DNA of 64,000 nucleotides from Candidatus Deianiraea vastatrix (GTDB lineage Bacteria > Pseudomonadota > Alphaproteobacteria > Rickettsiales > Deianiraeaceae). Shown here in pieces: positions 35,993 to 47,922 of this stretch (position 1 is its first letter; every line of letters starts with the position of its first letter). The notes beneath the pieces are model-generated. The model worked only from the letters and a program-made list of their open reading frames with translations, was not told where the DNA came from and made no database searches. The stretch spans positions 924,744 to 988,743 of the forward strand of contig NZ_CP029077.1 in assembly GCF_007993655.1 (NCBI RefSeq). The letters run 5' to 3'. A program made the translations under genes and the position numbers.

Positions 35993-37219
35993 CTATATAA
36001 AACCATTTAACCGATACGCAAACCTGCTAAAATAACTGTAAAATTTCCCCATAAGATTCATCTTGTAATCACTAATCTCACTTAAATCAATACGATTTTT
36101 AATATACTTACTAATTACCCCATGTAATACATCATATCTCGTCTTGCTTAAATCAGTTTCGTTTGAAATACTTGCACTATAAATAGGTACATCAAATATA
36201 TTCTTTGCAACATCCCTTGTTGTCTCTAAATTCTTTAAATCTCCATCTATAATAATCTTCTCAAGCACGCAAGACCTTCCGCTTGATATAAAATCCTTGT
36301 TTAATAACCCAAATAATCTCTCTATACTCTTTACAATAATCTTCTTTAACTTAATCTTGTCAATTACAAAATCCCCTAAATTCGCATAATCTATAACCCC
36401 AGACCCGCTTAAATATAACCTAAATATCTTGTTTGCCATCCTTATCTCAATGTTTAATTCCTTTGCAATCTGCACAACAATAAAATGCGACCCAAGCCTT
36501 ATAATCCCGCTCTTTTCAGCACCAATGCTGCCAAGTACGCAATATGAAATCTCAGAATGCCCAATGTTTATCAATAAAATCCCCATGCTGTCATCCTCCG
36601 GCCCTACAAAACAATGCCTCATAGCATAACTAATAGGCATACTAAAACGCAATCTCAAATTGCACGCATTTAACATGCTCGAAATCCTTGCCGCTATATC
36701 CCCTAATATATACAAACCTAAATTAATAGACTTAATCTGCCCACCCTTAATATACCTTATGTCATCCATAACCTCCCCATCGCTTGAAATGTACTTCATC
36801 GTCTCAATATCCATTAATACATTGCTTTTGCTTAAATCTTCAAAATGCTGCCATATCTCACTTTTCATCCTAAATCTTGTCCCCTTGTCCGCCTCTAATA
36901 AATCAAAGAAAAATATATGCCTAACTCCTAACTTCTCTATAGCAAACATAGAATCAGGCAGGCACAATACTATATCACTAATTACAACCCCCGTGTCCCT
37001 TTCTAAACTATGAATTAACTTCATTAAATGCGTCTCCATCATCGTCATGTTTCCAAAAAACCTCTCATCAGATGTCGGATCAATCTCGCTTGATGCCTGC
37101 TTTATAATCTCATAACCCCTCGTTGCAATATTAACCTTCGCAACGCACGCTATAATGCTTACATCCTTAACGCATATAAATGTTAAAACCTCAGTCTTCC
37201 CCAGAACCTTTAAAAAAAT
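35993..37219 (-). CDS. ftsA: Cell division protein FtsA, probable AUU start
   Basis: FtsA is the actin-like membrane anchor of FtsZ. The first in-frame ATG (37048) gives only 351 residues and would cut off the first strands of the ATPase fold. Upstream of it the frame is open for 60 codons and reads GKTEVLTFICVKDVSIIACVAKV, which aligns with the FtsA N-terminal strands, and no ATG, GTG or TTG occurs there. An ATT at 37219, 4 nt after AAGGGAG (a good Shine-Dalgarno), is the best start, giving 408 residues. A TTATAA -10 lies just before it. The phosphate-binding Asp-Gly-Thr loop is replaced by VKDVSII, so ATP binding may be altered. Later motifs (ILLINIGHSEISYCV) support the family. Confidence 0.8.
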   Translation of the reverse strand: MFLKVLGKTEVLTFICVKDVSIIACVAKVNIATRGYEIIKQASSEIDPTSDERFFGNMTMMETHLMKLIHSLERDTGVVISDIVLCLPDSMFAIEKLGVRHIFFFDLLEADKGTRFRMKSEIWQHFEDLSKSNVLMDIETMKYISSDGEVMDDIRYIKGGQIKSINLGLYILGDIAARISSMLNACNLRLRFSMPISYAMRHCFVGPEDDSMGILLINIGHSEISYCVLGSIGAEKSGIIRLGSHFIVVQIAKELNIEIRMANKIFRLYLSGSGVIDYANLGDFVIDKIKLKKIIVKSIERLFGLLNKDFISSGRSCVLEKIIIDGDLKNLETTRDVAKNIFDVPIYSASISNETDLSKTRYDVLHGVISKYIKNRIDLSEISDYKMNLMGKFYSYFSRFAYRLNGFI

Positions 37220-37273
37220 AGTACTCCCTTATAAATCATTTATTTTTTAAAAGCAAGCTTTTTTTCCAAAAAA

Positions 37274-38581
37274 TTATCTCCCTACAGTCTCCCGCTTCAT
37301 ATATCCCGATAATCTTAAAATCCCAATAATGTTCAATATTATACATAAAAAGAACGATAAATCAATAATCGGTAATATCCTTCCTACATCCTGCGTTACA
37401 ACTATAATTATCGTCATAATATACACCCCCCTGCATATCATAACCCCCTTACCCTTCATAACAAACCTCCACGCCTGCTCAACATTATACCCATGCGATA
37501 TCGTCGTCGTAAGCCCAAATAAACATACAACACATATAAAAATCCCCTGCGTTATAAAACTTCCAGAAAACGCATGCGATGCTATCTTCACCCCTAACAT
37601 CCCATTGCTTGCCGCAAGATGATGCGTGTTCGTTATTAATACGCAAACCCCAGTAATACACATGGTTAAACTCACTAAAATAGGCTCCCATGATACAAAC
37701 CTTGCCTGCACAAGCGCCGACGCATTCGATTGACTGTTTGCAATCGCAGATACCCCAGTTCCCGTGTCAGATGCAAATAATATCCTATGTAATGAATACC
37801 CTAACATAAAAATCATCCCCCCACTACACCGCGGCCTCATCGCATCAATCATAACATCCCTCATCACACCCTCAAAATTCCCAAAATTCCTCATAAATAT
37901 ATACACAGCACATACGCAATATAATAATATCATCGTCGGTACAAGCCTCGATAATACCTCAGCTATCCTTACAATCCCACTAAATAAAATAAATCCCGTA
38001 AATATCGCAACCATTATCCCAAGCCCTAATCTTATAACATTTATCCTCGGGTGCCCAATAAATACACTCTCAGCTATTAAATCCCCTATCTGATTAATCT
38101 GAAATGTCCCCGCCGCAAGATACGCTATAAAAAATACAATCCCATATATAACACCAATCTGCCTTAAAATCCCCATCCTTTGAAATCCATCCCTTAAATA
38201 AAAAAAACTCCCACCACTTACCATCCCATCCTTCACACTTCTAAACCTATGCCCTAAATATACCTCGCTAAACTTTATAATAGACCCAAATACCCCAAGT
38301 ATTAATATCCAAATAATAGACCCAGGCCCAGCAATAGTAACACACATAGCCCCTCCAAAAATGTTTCCAACTCCAAGCGTCCCAGCAGCAGCAGTCATAA
38401 ACGCAGAAAACTTCGATATATTCCCACTCGCTGCCTCATCAATCCCCTTTGCACCCCTGAAATTTATAAACCTTAAATAAGCAAATAAAAATATGCTCGT
38501 TCCTAAAATTAATAATACAGCAAAAGGAATGCCAAAAATCGGGTACAAAATAATCCCGTTTAACCAATTAACTATCTTCAT
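37274..38581 (-). CDS. Sodium:alanine (AGCS family) symporter
   Basis: 435 residues, about 11 membrane helices. AGCS carriers import alanine or glycine with Na+. Family marks: TAAAGTLGVGNIFGGAMCVTIAGPGSIIW, KFSEVYLGHRFR and GGSFFYLRDGF, and in the later half SDTGTGVSAIANS. Length is slightly below the usual 450-480. It ends 54 nt before the ftsA start. Amino-acid import would suit a host-dependent bacterium. Confidence 0.92.
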   Translation of the reverse strand: MKIVNWLNGIILYPIFGIPFAVLLILGTSIFLFAYLRFINFRGAKGIDEAASGNISKFSAFMTAAAGTLGVGNIFGGAMCVTIAGPGSIIWILILGVFGSIIKFSEVYLGHRFRSVKDGMVSGGSFFYLRDGFQRMGILRQIGVIYGIVFFIAYLAAGTFQINQIGDLIAESVFIGHPRINVIRLGLGIMVAIFTGFILFSGIVRIAEVLSRLVPTMILLYCVCAVYIFMRNFGNFEGVMRDVMIDAMRPRCSGGMIFMLGYSLHRILFASDTGTGVSAIANSQSNASALVQARFVSWEPILVSLTMCITGVCVLITNTHHLAASNGMLGVKIASHAFSGSFITQGIFICVVCLFGLTTTISHGYNVEQAWRFVMKGKGVMICRGVYIMTIIIVVTQDVGRILPIIDLSFFLCIILNIIGILRLSGYMKRETVGR

Positions 38582-38702
38582 AGCATTAATACATTTTCTA
38601 CACTAAATTAAATATAATTTTATTATCAAGTAAAATGTTTTAAAATATGCTTCCATAAAAAAATTCCCTACATATACATAACACTCACATATTTCTTAAC
38701 AA

Positions 38703-39248
38703 GTGGATATAATAACAACCCAAACTATTAATAACTTCTCCTCATCCGTCCAAACCCTTGCCCAAGAAACTAATGACCTTCTTTCCCAAATCCATACAAT
38801 ACAGCAAGAAGAATTCGACTCCCTATCATCCCGCCTTGATAAAATGTCTCGTATCATAAATCGTAACTCCATGATAATACAACGCATCACTAAAATAAAT
38901 ATCGATACCCAAGACCAAGAAATATCAGAACCATCAATCGCAGATAAACAAATAATGGCTCGAACCCTCGCTATGGATGGCCTTGTCATCATAAAACCAG
39001 ATAACCCAAGTGATGAACAACAGCTAATCTATGATGTTGTTCAACATATTAACCCAGTAGATAAAATATCAATTGATAATGTCCAAAATATCATTACAGA
39101 ATATAATGAACGCATCAAATATCAACTTAATAACCAAAATATTAATGACGATAATAATGATGATGATAACTATGACATCCAAGATAATAATATCACTCAA
39201 AATTCCCCATTAAATATAATAAATCTCAATAATAACAGCCCTCCCTAA
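38703..39248 (+). CDS. Hypothetical protein with coiled-coil N-terminus
   Basis: 181 residues from a GTG start. Residues 1-70 form a predicted helix of heptads (LAQETNDLLSQIHTIQQEE). A short ordered region follows (MARTLAMDGLVIIKPDNPSDEQQ), and the C-terminal third is Asn/Asp-rich (DDNNDDDNYD) and likely disordered. No signal peptide. No family recognised. Weak start-codon evidence. Confidence 0.55.
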   Translation: MDIITTQTINNFSSSVQTLAQETNDLLSQIHTIQQEEFDSLSSRLDKMSRIINRNSMIIQRITKINIDTQDQEISEPSIADKQIMARTLAMDGLVIIKPDNPSDEQQLIYDVVQHINPVDKISIDNVQNIITEYNERIKYQLNNQNINDDNNDDDNYDIQDNNITQNSPLNIINLNNNSPP

Positions 39249-39380
39249 AATACTTGCTAATATCTAACCATCCAATATCTTAACTAACTTACTTAATTAT
39301 TTAATTTAATCTATGACCTTGCCTCTAAAACCAATAAACCAACCACCATAATTTTTAAATCTCCAAGACATCAAATATTG

Positions 39381-40118
39381 CTAAAATCTTTCCCCTAGAT
39401 CTTTGTTGCATACATAAAAAATGCCATCATCGGTAAATCTTACAGAAGGTAAATCATATACCCCAAATATCTTACTTTGTAATACACCGTCCGTTATAGC
39501 AAATATCTCGTCACATTTTAAAATCTTTACAATATTTCTTATAAAATAACAACTCGCTACAATCCCAGATCCACACGATAGCGTCCTGCCAACACCCCTT
39601 TCAATAGTTGTTATAAATAATGTCTTGCTGTCAAGAATCCTAATATAACTCATGTTAAACTCATAGCTTACCTTCTGGCTAATGTCTCTCATGTCTCCCA
39701 CAACCTGCACCCTGTGCATGTTCCCAACATTTATCAAATTTTCTATCTTGTTATGTACTATCTCCGGCATCTTAACACTAACCCCCTTCTCATCCCTTCT
39801 TACCTCAACCTTTGCCCCATATCTTATCGTAACACTTGCTACATCACCATCTTTTAAATACTCCCTGCCAAGACATATCATAGCATTCCCGCACATCTTT
39901 GCAATACTTCCATCAGCATTGTAAATAGTTACATAATACCGTAACCCCTCCTCAATCTTAGTGATGATAATTAACTGATCGCATCCAACTCCAAAACGCC
40001 TGTCGCAAATAAACTTTACCTTTAATAAATCAATCTCCTTACCTTCTAAAAATATAAAATCATTACCAAAGTTGTTAAACTTTCTAAACTTGTAATCTCT
40101 TATTAATCCCTCTATCAT
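39381..40118 (-). CDS. dapF: Diaminopimelate epimerase
   Basis: 245 residues. DapF converts LL- to meso-diaminopimelate for peptidoglycan and lysine synthesis. The two-base cysteine pair is visible: MCGNA (usually GNGxRC region, here CGNAMICLGRE) and LSCGSG. KFRNFGNDFIFLEG-like start, CDRRFGVGCDQLI and IYNADGSIAKMC are characteristic. Somewhat shorter than typical (about 275). It implies a DAP-type cell wall. Confidence 0.93.
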   Translation of the reverse strand: MIEGLIRDYKFRKFNNFGNDFIFLEGKEIDLLKVKFICDRRFGVGCDQLIIITKIEEGLRYYVTIYNADGSIAKMCGNAMICLGREYLKDGDVASVTIRYGAKVEVRRDEKGVSVKMPEIVHNKIENLINVGNMHRVQVVGDMRDISQKVSYEFNMSYIRILDSKTLFITTIERGVGRTLSCGSGIVASCYFIRNIVKILKCDEIFAITDGVLQSKIFGVYDLPSVRFTDDGIFYVCNKDLGERF

Positions 40119-40250
40119 GCCTAAATTTTAATACCTAAACTAACCCCGAATTTCCAAACTAAAACTCAAGAAATCCTTAACCCACACAACATAACATTGT
40201 GTTTATTTGTCAAGAAAAAAATGCAGAAATATAAGCCATTACATCCTCCG

Positions 40251-41972
40251 TCATACAATATAATCAGACATATCAATAACACGCGACACCTCGTCAAATG
40301 AACTCACGCCGCCAATAACCTTCTTTATAGCATCAATTTGAATAGGCACAAAAGTCTTAGCCTCCTTTGCCTTGCCTACTATCGCATGCTCCGACGCACC
40401 ATCTTCAATCATTGACTTAACCATGCTATCAAATGATAAAACCTCAATAACACTGCATCTTCCCTTGTACCCAATATTATGACAATTCTTGCAGCTTCCA
40501 GCATCATATACCTTTATATCCTTTACCTTCTTTATCTTATACCTTGCAAATTCATCATCCCTCATTAATCTTGCCTTCTTGCAATCAGGGCATAGCCTTC
40601 TTATAAGCCTTTGTGCTATAATACCATTTACAGATGAGGCTATAATGTGCCTTGATACCCCAAGATCCAGCAATCTGTTCACAGCAGATGGTGCATCATT
40701 TGTATGCAGGGTTGAAAACACTTTATGCCCTGTCATCGCCGCCCTCATGGCCGTTATCGCCGTCTCCTCATCACGCATTTCCCCAACTAGTATTACATCA
40801 GGGTCTTGACGAAGTATAGCCCTAAGCCCCCCAGCAAATGTAATGCCTGCAGCATCATTTACATTCATCTGCTTTGCAAGTGGCATGTGATACTCAACAG
40901 GGTCTTCAAGTGTCATCATGTTTATCCTTGGCGATGCAATCTCAGACATCATGGCATATAGTGTCGTTGTCTTACCAGAACCCGTTGGCCCCGTCATAAT
41001 CAATACCCCCTCAGGCTTGCTAAGTAACTTCCTTATCTTCGTTTCGTTATCCTTTGAAAAATTGAAATTCGATAATGACGATACACTCTCATTCTTATCA
41101 AGTACACGAATAACAATACTTTCCCCAAATACAGTCGGCATTAGTGACACACGAAAGTCAATCTTCCTACCCATAATCGTGCTTTGTATAGCCCCATCCT
41201 GCGGCCTTATAGACTCTGCTATATTCATGCCACCAATAATCTTGATCCTCACAGTAATAGACGGGTAATACTTTACATCAAATGTGAACTGGTTATTCAT
41301 CATTCCATCCATTCTATACCTCACCCTTACAAACTTTGCATCAGGCTGTATGTGAATATCAGATGCCCCCTTGTGCACAGCGTCAGACAATAACGCATCA
41401 ACAATCCTTACAACAGGGCTTTGATAGCTATTGCCCATCCCCTTAAATTCATACTCAGATGCACTTGCAAGCTCCTTTAAAATCTTGCTTATATTAAACT
41501 CATACTCATACGACTTATCAATAGCCGCCAAAATGTCCGCCTGCTTTGCAAGATATGGCACAATATCCTTGCCATCAAAATAACTCGATAATCCATCAAT
41601 ATTCGATAATACATCAGGGTCAACAGTTGCAATTCCAACCTCCCTGCTATCCTCATAAAACGCTATTACTACATTGCTTACAGCCTCGTGCTTGGCTAAC
41701 TTTCTTGCAACATTTGGGTCAATTGCAGTGTGTGCAAGATCAATTGACTTTACATCAACATTCCTAATGTAAGACTGTATTATATTATCAGATACCAAAT
41801 GCGCAGCAATTAAAGCACTTATTACATCCTGCCCCGTCTGCTGAACTTCATCACGAATAGTCTGTAGCTGTATCTCGTCAATAATCTTGTCCGATAATAG
41901 CCTTTCAACTAACGACTCAGCCTGTTTTGCATCCATCCTATATTCTTCATCCTCTTGGGCAAAATCCTCCAT
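40251..41972 (-). CDS. PilB/GspE-type secretion ATPase
   Basis: 573 residues from MEDFAQEDEE. Hexameric ATPase that drives type IV pilus or type II secretion assembly. An N-terminal MshEN-like domain (residues about 10-140) precedes the ATPase domain with Walker A GPTGSGKTTT, the Asp box EDPVEY, Walker B ILVGEMRDEET and the His box TGHKVFSTLHTND. A zinc CxxC pair follows in CPDCKKA ... CKNCHN. The ATG at 41996 overlaps a TAAGAT -10 that pairs with TTGACT at 42017-42022, so I use the ATG at 41972, preceded by AGGA. The two pilin-like proteins in the window (16919, 58137) could be its substrates. Confidence 0.92.
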   Translation of the reverse strand: MEDFAQEDEEYRMDAKQAESLVERLLSDKIIDEIQLQTIRDEVQQTGQDVISALIAAHLVSDNIIQSYIRNVDVKSIDLAHTAIDPNVARKLAKHEAVSNVVIAFYEDSREVGIATVDPDVLSNIDGLSSYFDGKDIVPYLAKQADILAAIDKSYEYEFNISKILKELASASEYEFKGMGNSYQSPVVRIVDALLSDAVHKGASDIHIQPDAKFVRVRYRMDGMMNNQFTFDVKYYPSITVRIKIIGGMNIAESIRPQDGAIQSTIMGRKIDFRVSLMPTVFGESIVIRVLDKNESVSSLSNFNFSKDNETKIRKLLSKPEGVLIMTGPTGSGKTTTLYAMMSEIASPRINMMTLEDPVEYHMPLAKQMNVNDAAGITFAGGLRAILRQDPDVILVGEMRDEETAITAMRAAMTGHKVFSTLHTNDAPSAVNRLLDLGVSRHIIASSVNGIIAQRLIRRLCPDCKKARLMRDDEFARYKIKKVKDIKVYDAGSCKNCHNIGYKGRCSVIEVLSFDSMVKSMIEDGASEHAIVGKAKEAKTFVPIQIDAIKKVIGGVSSFDEVSRVIDMSDYIV

Positions 41973-41994
41973 GATAAATCCTACAATACCACCC

Positions 41995-42059
41995 ATCTTA
42001 AACTTTTATTTATTAAAGTCAATATTTTTCTTGACTTCTTCTAAAAAATCTGCTATAAT
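41995..42059. promoter_or_regulatory. Divergent promoters for the PilB-like ATPase and a small peptide
   Basis: Plus strand: TTGACT (42031-42036), 17-nt spacer, TATAAT (42054-42059), a near-perfect promoter for the peptide at 42080. Minus strand: TTGACT (42022-42017), 16-nt spacer, TAAGAT (42000-41995) for the ATPase gene. The two -35 boxes are inverted and only 8 nt apart, so the polymerases would compete. Confidence 0.8.
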
Positions 42060-42079
42060 AGTTAAAGTTTGATACTATT

Positions 42080-42208
42080 ATGTTCAAAATGATAAAAATC
42101 TTCATAGCAATTATGATGATAATTTATGTCTACAAGGCAATAGGGCCAAGTAATGTAAATGCATTCATAAAAGACACAGGCCAAGCCATTAAATCATCTC
42201 TAAAGTAG
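42080..42208 (+). CDS. 42-residue membrane peptide
   Basis: MFKMIKIFIAIMMIIYVYKA followed by a short polar tail ending IKSSLK. One membrane helix, no cleavage site obvious, positively charged at both ends. It stands directly behind a near-consensus promoter, which is the main reason to believe it. The last 9 nt overlap the convergent uracil-DNA glycosylase gene. Possible roles: small regulatory membrane peptide or type I toxin-like peptide; not determined. Confidence 0.6.
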   Translation: MFKMIKIFIAIMMIIYVYKAIGPSNVNAFIKDTGQAIKSSLK

Positions 42209-43054
42209 ATGACCAATATGCTTGGATATTGACATCATGTCAATCCATGCATTCTTCTTAAAAGATGGGCTGCGCAATAAATATGATGGGTGATAAATAG
42301 CACTTGCCTTAATGCTCATATCACCTATCTTTGCATCAAATACCCTGCCATGCAAATCAGATATTTTACCATCATGGCCTGCAATACAGCTAATAGCAGT
42401 TCCACCGCATAAAATTAAAAACTCAGGCTTTATAAGCTCAATTAGCCTAAATAAAAACGGCCTGCATAGGGTTATCTCCTCATCCGTCGGCTTTCTATTT
42501 GCAGGTGGCCTCCAAAATACCGTATTAGTGATATATAAATTCACATCCCTGTCAAGCCCAATAGACTTTAAAACATTATTCAGCAATCTTCCAGATCTGC
42601 CGCAAAATGGAATACCGTTAATATCCTCATCTTCACCCGGTGCCTCCCCAATTAATACAATCTTTGCATCACTCCTTCCATCACACACAACAGTGTTCTT
42701 TGCAAGCTTTTTAATCTCGCAGAAACTTGCCTCATTTGTTAAATAATCCTTTATCTCATCAATAGAATTGAGCTTACTTGCAATGCCCCTTATCTTGGCT
42801 TCCCTTTCATTTAAATCTTTCACAATATCAACACTAACATCCTTTTTAATCTCTCTTATAACAACATCCTCTTTTACAACATCTACTACACTCTCAGCCT
42901 TCTGCCTTGATGAAACATCAACCTGCCCTACGCTCCTTGCAATGCAATAAGCATCACCCTCCTTTTTAAACGCTAAACCACTTGATAAAAAACTCAGCTT
43001 TAAATCATGAAGAGTGTGCAAAATATCATAAATATTGTCCTTATTTTGCGACAT
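42200..43054 (-). CDS. Uracil-DNA glycosylase, family 4/5 type
   Basis: 284 residues. Removes uracil from DNA. The C-terminal catalytic domain has IGEAPGEDEDINGIPFCGRSG (first motif), NTVFWRPPANRKPT, ILCGGTA and the final HPSYLLR. Cys in EASFCEI and LCRPF occupy positions used for the Fe-S cluster in this family. The first 90 residues are charged and variable. Its start overlaps the end of the PpiD-like gene by 14 nt, so both are in one operon. Confidence 0.88.
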   Translation of the reverse strand: MSQNKDNIYDILHTLHDLKLSFLSSGLAFKKEGDAYCIARSVGQVDVSSRQKAESVVDVVKEDVVIREIKKDVSVDIVKDLNEREAKIRGIASKLNSIDEIKDYLTNEASFCEIKKLAKNTVVCDGRSDAKIVLIGEAPGEDEDINGIPFCGRSGRLLNNVLKSIGLDRDVNLYITNTVFWRPPANRKPTDEEITLCRPFLFRLIELIKPEFLILCGGTAISCIAGHDGKISDLHGRVFDAKIGDMSIKASAIYHPSYLLRSPSFKKNAWIDMMSISKHIGHLL

Positions 43055-44600
43055 AATTATTAAAATAATCTTCGTTTATCTTTATGTCATACTTTACTCT
43101 TAAGCTCATATAATAAAGCTGATAAATGTCAATTATCTTCATACCAGAAATTTCCTTTGCAAGCTTTTCAATCTCAGCCTTGCTTGGCTCTTTTGCACTA
43201 ATTACATCCTTAAACAACGCAGCCTGATATACACCATTTTGTCTATAGCCATGAATGCCGGTGAAATTACCCTTTTCTATCGTAAATAAATCCTTTAACA
43301 AATCATAGCTAATCTTTTGCTGCTGATCATAGCGATTTAATGAGGTATTTTCAGAGCTAAACCCATTTGCCTTCAGCCATTTAACAGACTCGCTAATGCC
43401 CTGCTTTCTAACATCTTTAAACTCATCAATTAAAATCTTTGCAGCCTTTTCTTGCTCCTGCTTCCTTACCATGCTAGTGACTTTGGATTTAACATCATCA
43501 AATTTTAAGAACTCACCATCCTTAACGCTTTTAACCCTTACAACTTGTGTTTCAAGGCATGAATTATTATGCAAAATAGTTGTAACATCGCCCTTTTTCA
43601 TTCCATCCAATACTGCATACTTTGCATTCTTTTCCGACAAAACAATCTCACTTGTCTTTGGCTTTAATCCATAACTTCTAGCTAAATCATCAAAAGCCTC
43701 ACTTGATGTTGCAATCTTTGATATATTCCTAATAATCTGACAATAATGTGCATCTTTCGCAATACGCACAATGTCAGATTCCTTTAATTGCTTATAAGTA
43801 TTTCTTAGTTTTTCAAGAGTCTTTTTATCAGGATTATAACTCACCTGCTCGCTTATCATAACTCCTGAAATATACTCAACTGAAAATACAGAATCAGTCT
43901 TAAACAATGCTCTATTTTTATTGTAATAATCCGAAATAAGCTCATTACTTGGCTCTTGCTTTAATCTAATCTTATTTTCAGCAATGGTATATAAATCGAA
44001 AATCCTCTTTTCCGTCCTAGATTTGAGCAATACCTTTGCAAGATTTTCATTGCTTGAAAGAAAATAACTTGCAAAATCCATCACTACAGACTGGGATAAA
44101 TCAAGCTTTAAATAGTTAATATAATCTTCCTCAGTAACTCTGTTTTGTATTAAGAAATCCTTGAATAAATCAACAGAAAATACCCCATCTTTTAAAAAAA
44201 TCGGATTTTCCTTAATAATCTTTAAAATCGTCTCATCTTCAATATTTATGCCATGTGCTTTCATTTCCTTTGCAAAAATTATCTTCATTGCAAACCTATC
44301 AAATACCTTCTGCTTTATCTCCTGCTCAGACATTGTATATCCAAGACTTTTCTTTGCAACTGATAACTCACCCTCAAATTGCTTCCTTCCAACATATTCA
44401 TCTCCAACCTTGAGCACCCAAGAACCATCCCTTGCAATCGATGCAAATAGCCCGGAAAATGTAAAAGATGCAATTAGCAATAATATTAAAAATGTCGACA
44501 AACTAGCTTTCTTGTTTGCCTTTAAATACCCTATAATATTCAATAATTTTGCCCTTACCATCGGTAAATATAGAGCTATAAAATCCTTAATTTTCTGCAA
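43041..44600 (-). CDS. PpiD/SurA-like periplasmic peptidyl-prolyl isomerase
   Basis: 519 residues. A cytoplasmic stub, one membrane helix (residues 34-54), then a periplasmic SurA-N/PpiD-like domain (VGDEYVGRKQFEGELSVAKK, then EQEIKQKVFDRFAMKIIF). A degenerate parvulin region follows around 255-370 (FDDLARSYGLKPKTSEIV). PpiD folds outer-membrane and secreted proteins near the Sec translocon. The parvulin motif is weak, so it may be a chaperone only. Confidence 0.82.
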   Translation of the reverse strand: MQKIKDFIALYLPMVRAKLLNIIGYLKANKKASLSTFLILLLIASFTFSGLFASIARDGSWVLKVGDEYVGRKQFEGELSVAKKSLGYTMSEQEIKQKVFDRFAMKIIFAKEMKAHGINIEDETILKIIKENPIFLKDGVFSVDLFKDFLIQNRVTEEDYINYLKLDLSQSVVMDFASYFLSSNENLAKVLLKSRTEKRIFDLYTIAENKIRLKQEPSNELISDYYNKNRALFKTDSVFSVEYISGVMISEQVSYNPDKKTLEKLRNTYKQLKESDIVRIAKDAHYCQIIRNISKIATSSEAFDDLARSYGLKPKTSEIVLSEKNAKYAVLDGMKKGDVTTILHNNSCLETQVVRVKSVKDGEFLKFDDVKSKVTSMVRKQEQEKAAKILIDEFKDVRKQGISESVKWLKANGFSSENTSLNRYDQQQKISYDLLKDLFTIEKGNFTGIHGYRQNGVYQAALFKDVISAKEPSKAEIEKLAKEISGMKIIDIYQLYYMSLRVKYDIKINEDYFNNYVAK

Positions 44601-44681
44601 CTTAATAAAAAAAATTTAATTTATTTGAATATAAAAAAAATTGCAGTCAAGATATTTTTAAAATATTTTTTTATATACCAA

Positions 44682-45335
44682 ATGTTTGGAAAAAACCCTA
44701 AAAGACCACCGGAAAACACAGACGGAAGCTTGCTTTTCGTTCAAGAAATATTCCCAACAATACAGGCTGAAGGCATTTTCGCAGGCCGCCCTGCTATTTT
44801 CATTCGTCTTGGAGGCTGTAATTTGGCGTGTAGTTTCTGCGATACTGAGTTTGAAAATTTTAGTCAAATGTCACTTGAAGATATTCTTGCGCAAGTTCAA
44901 AAACACCAAGTGCAATATAGTAAAATTAATCTTATAGTAATTACAGGCGGCGAGCCGATGCGTCAAAATATTATTCCTCTTTGCAACAAACTGCATAAAA
45001 ATTTCACAGTGCAAATCGAAACAAACGGCACAATATACCGCAATCTGCCTGACTTTGTAAAAGTTATATGCTCACCGAAAATCGTAAATGGAAAATACAC
45101 AATTCCAGCAGACGGACTGCAAATTGATGCTTTAAAATTCCTAATTTCTGCAAGTCTTGAGCATTATAATAAAATCCCCGACTGGGCTTTTGATTTTAAA
45201 GAAATTTTCATCCAACCAATGGACGAACAAGATGCACAAAAAAACGCAGCAAACAACGCACTTGCGGTTAAAATCGCTATGGAAAATAATCTAAAACTTT
45301 CAATCCAGATGCACAAATTCCTGCAAATTCCATAA
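44682..45335 (+). CDS. queE: 7-carboxy-7-deazaguanine synthase (radical SAM)
   Basis: 217 residues from MFGKNPKRP. QueE makes CDG in the queuosine pathway. The CxxxCxxC cluster motif is GGCNLACSFCDTEF near residue 48, preceded by FPTIQAEG and followed by ITGGEP for SAM binding. The frame extends back to 44625 but that part is hydrophobic junk with no family match. queC, which acts two steps later, is in the same window at 62382, unlinked. Confidence 0.92.
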   Translation: MFGKNPKRPPENTDGSLLFVQEIFPTIQAEGIFAGRPAIFIRLGGCNLACSFCDTEFENFSQMSLEDILAQVQKHQVQYSKINLIVITGGEPMRQNIIPLCNKLHKNFTVQIETNGTIYRNLPDFVKVICSPKIVNGKYTIPADGLQIDALKFLISASLEHYNKIPDWAFDFKEIFIQPMDEQDAQKNAANNALAVKIAMENNLKLSIQMHKFLQIP

Positions 45336-45432
45336 CTAAAATTACAATAATGCAATGCTAGCTTTTTCAATATCCAAACAATATAATAATAAGATTTTTT
45401 GCTTGCATTTTAAAAAGACATGACTAACCTAA

Positions 45433-47916
<2,484 letters not shown>

Positions 47917-47922
47917 TTTCGT

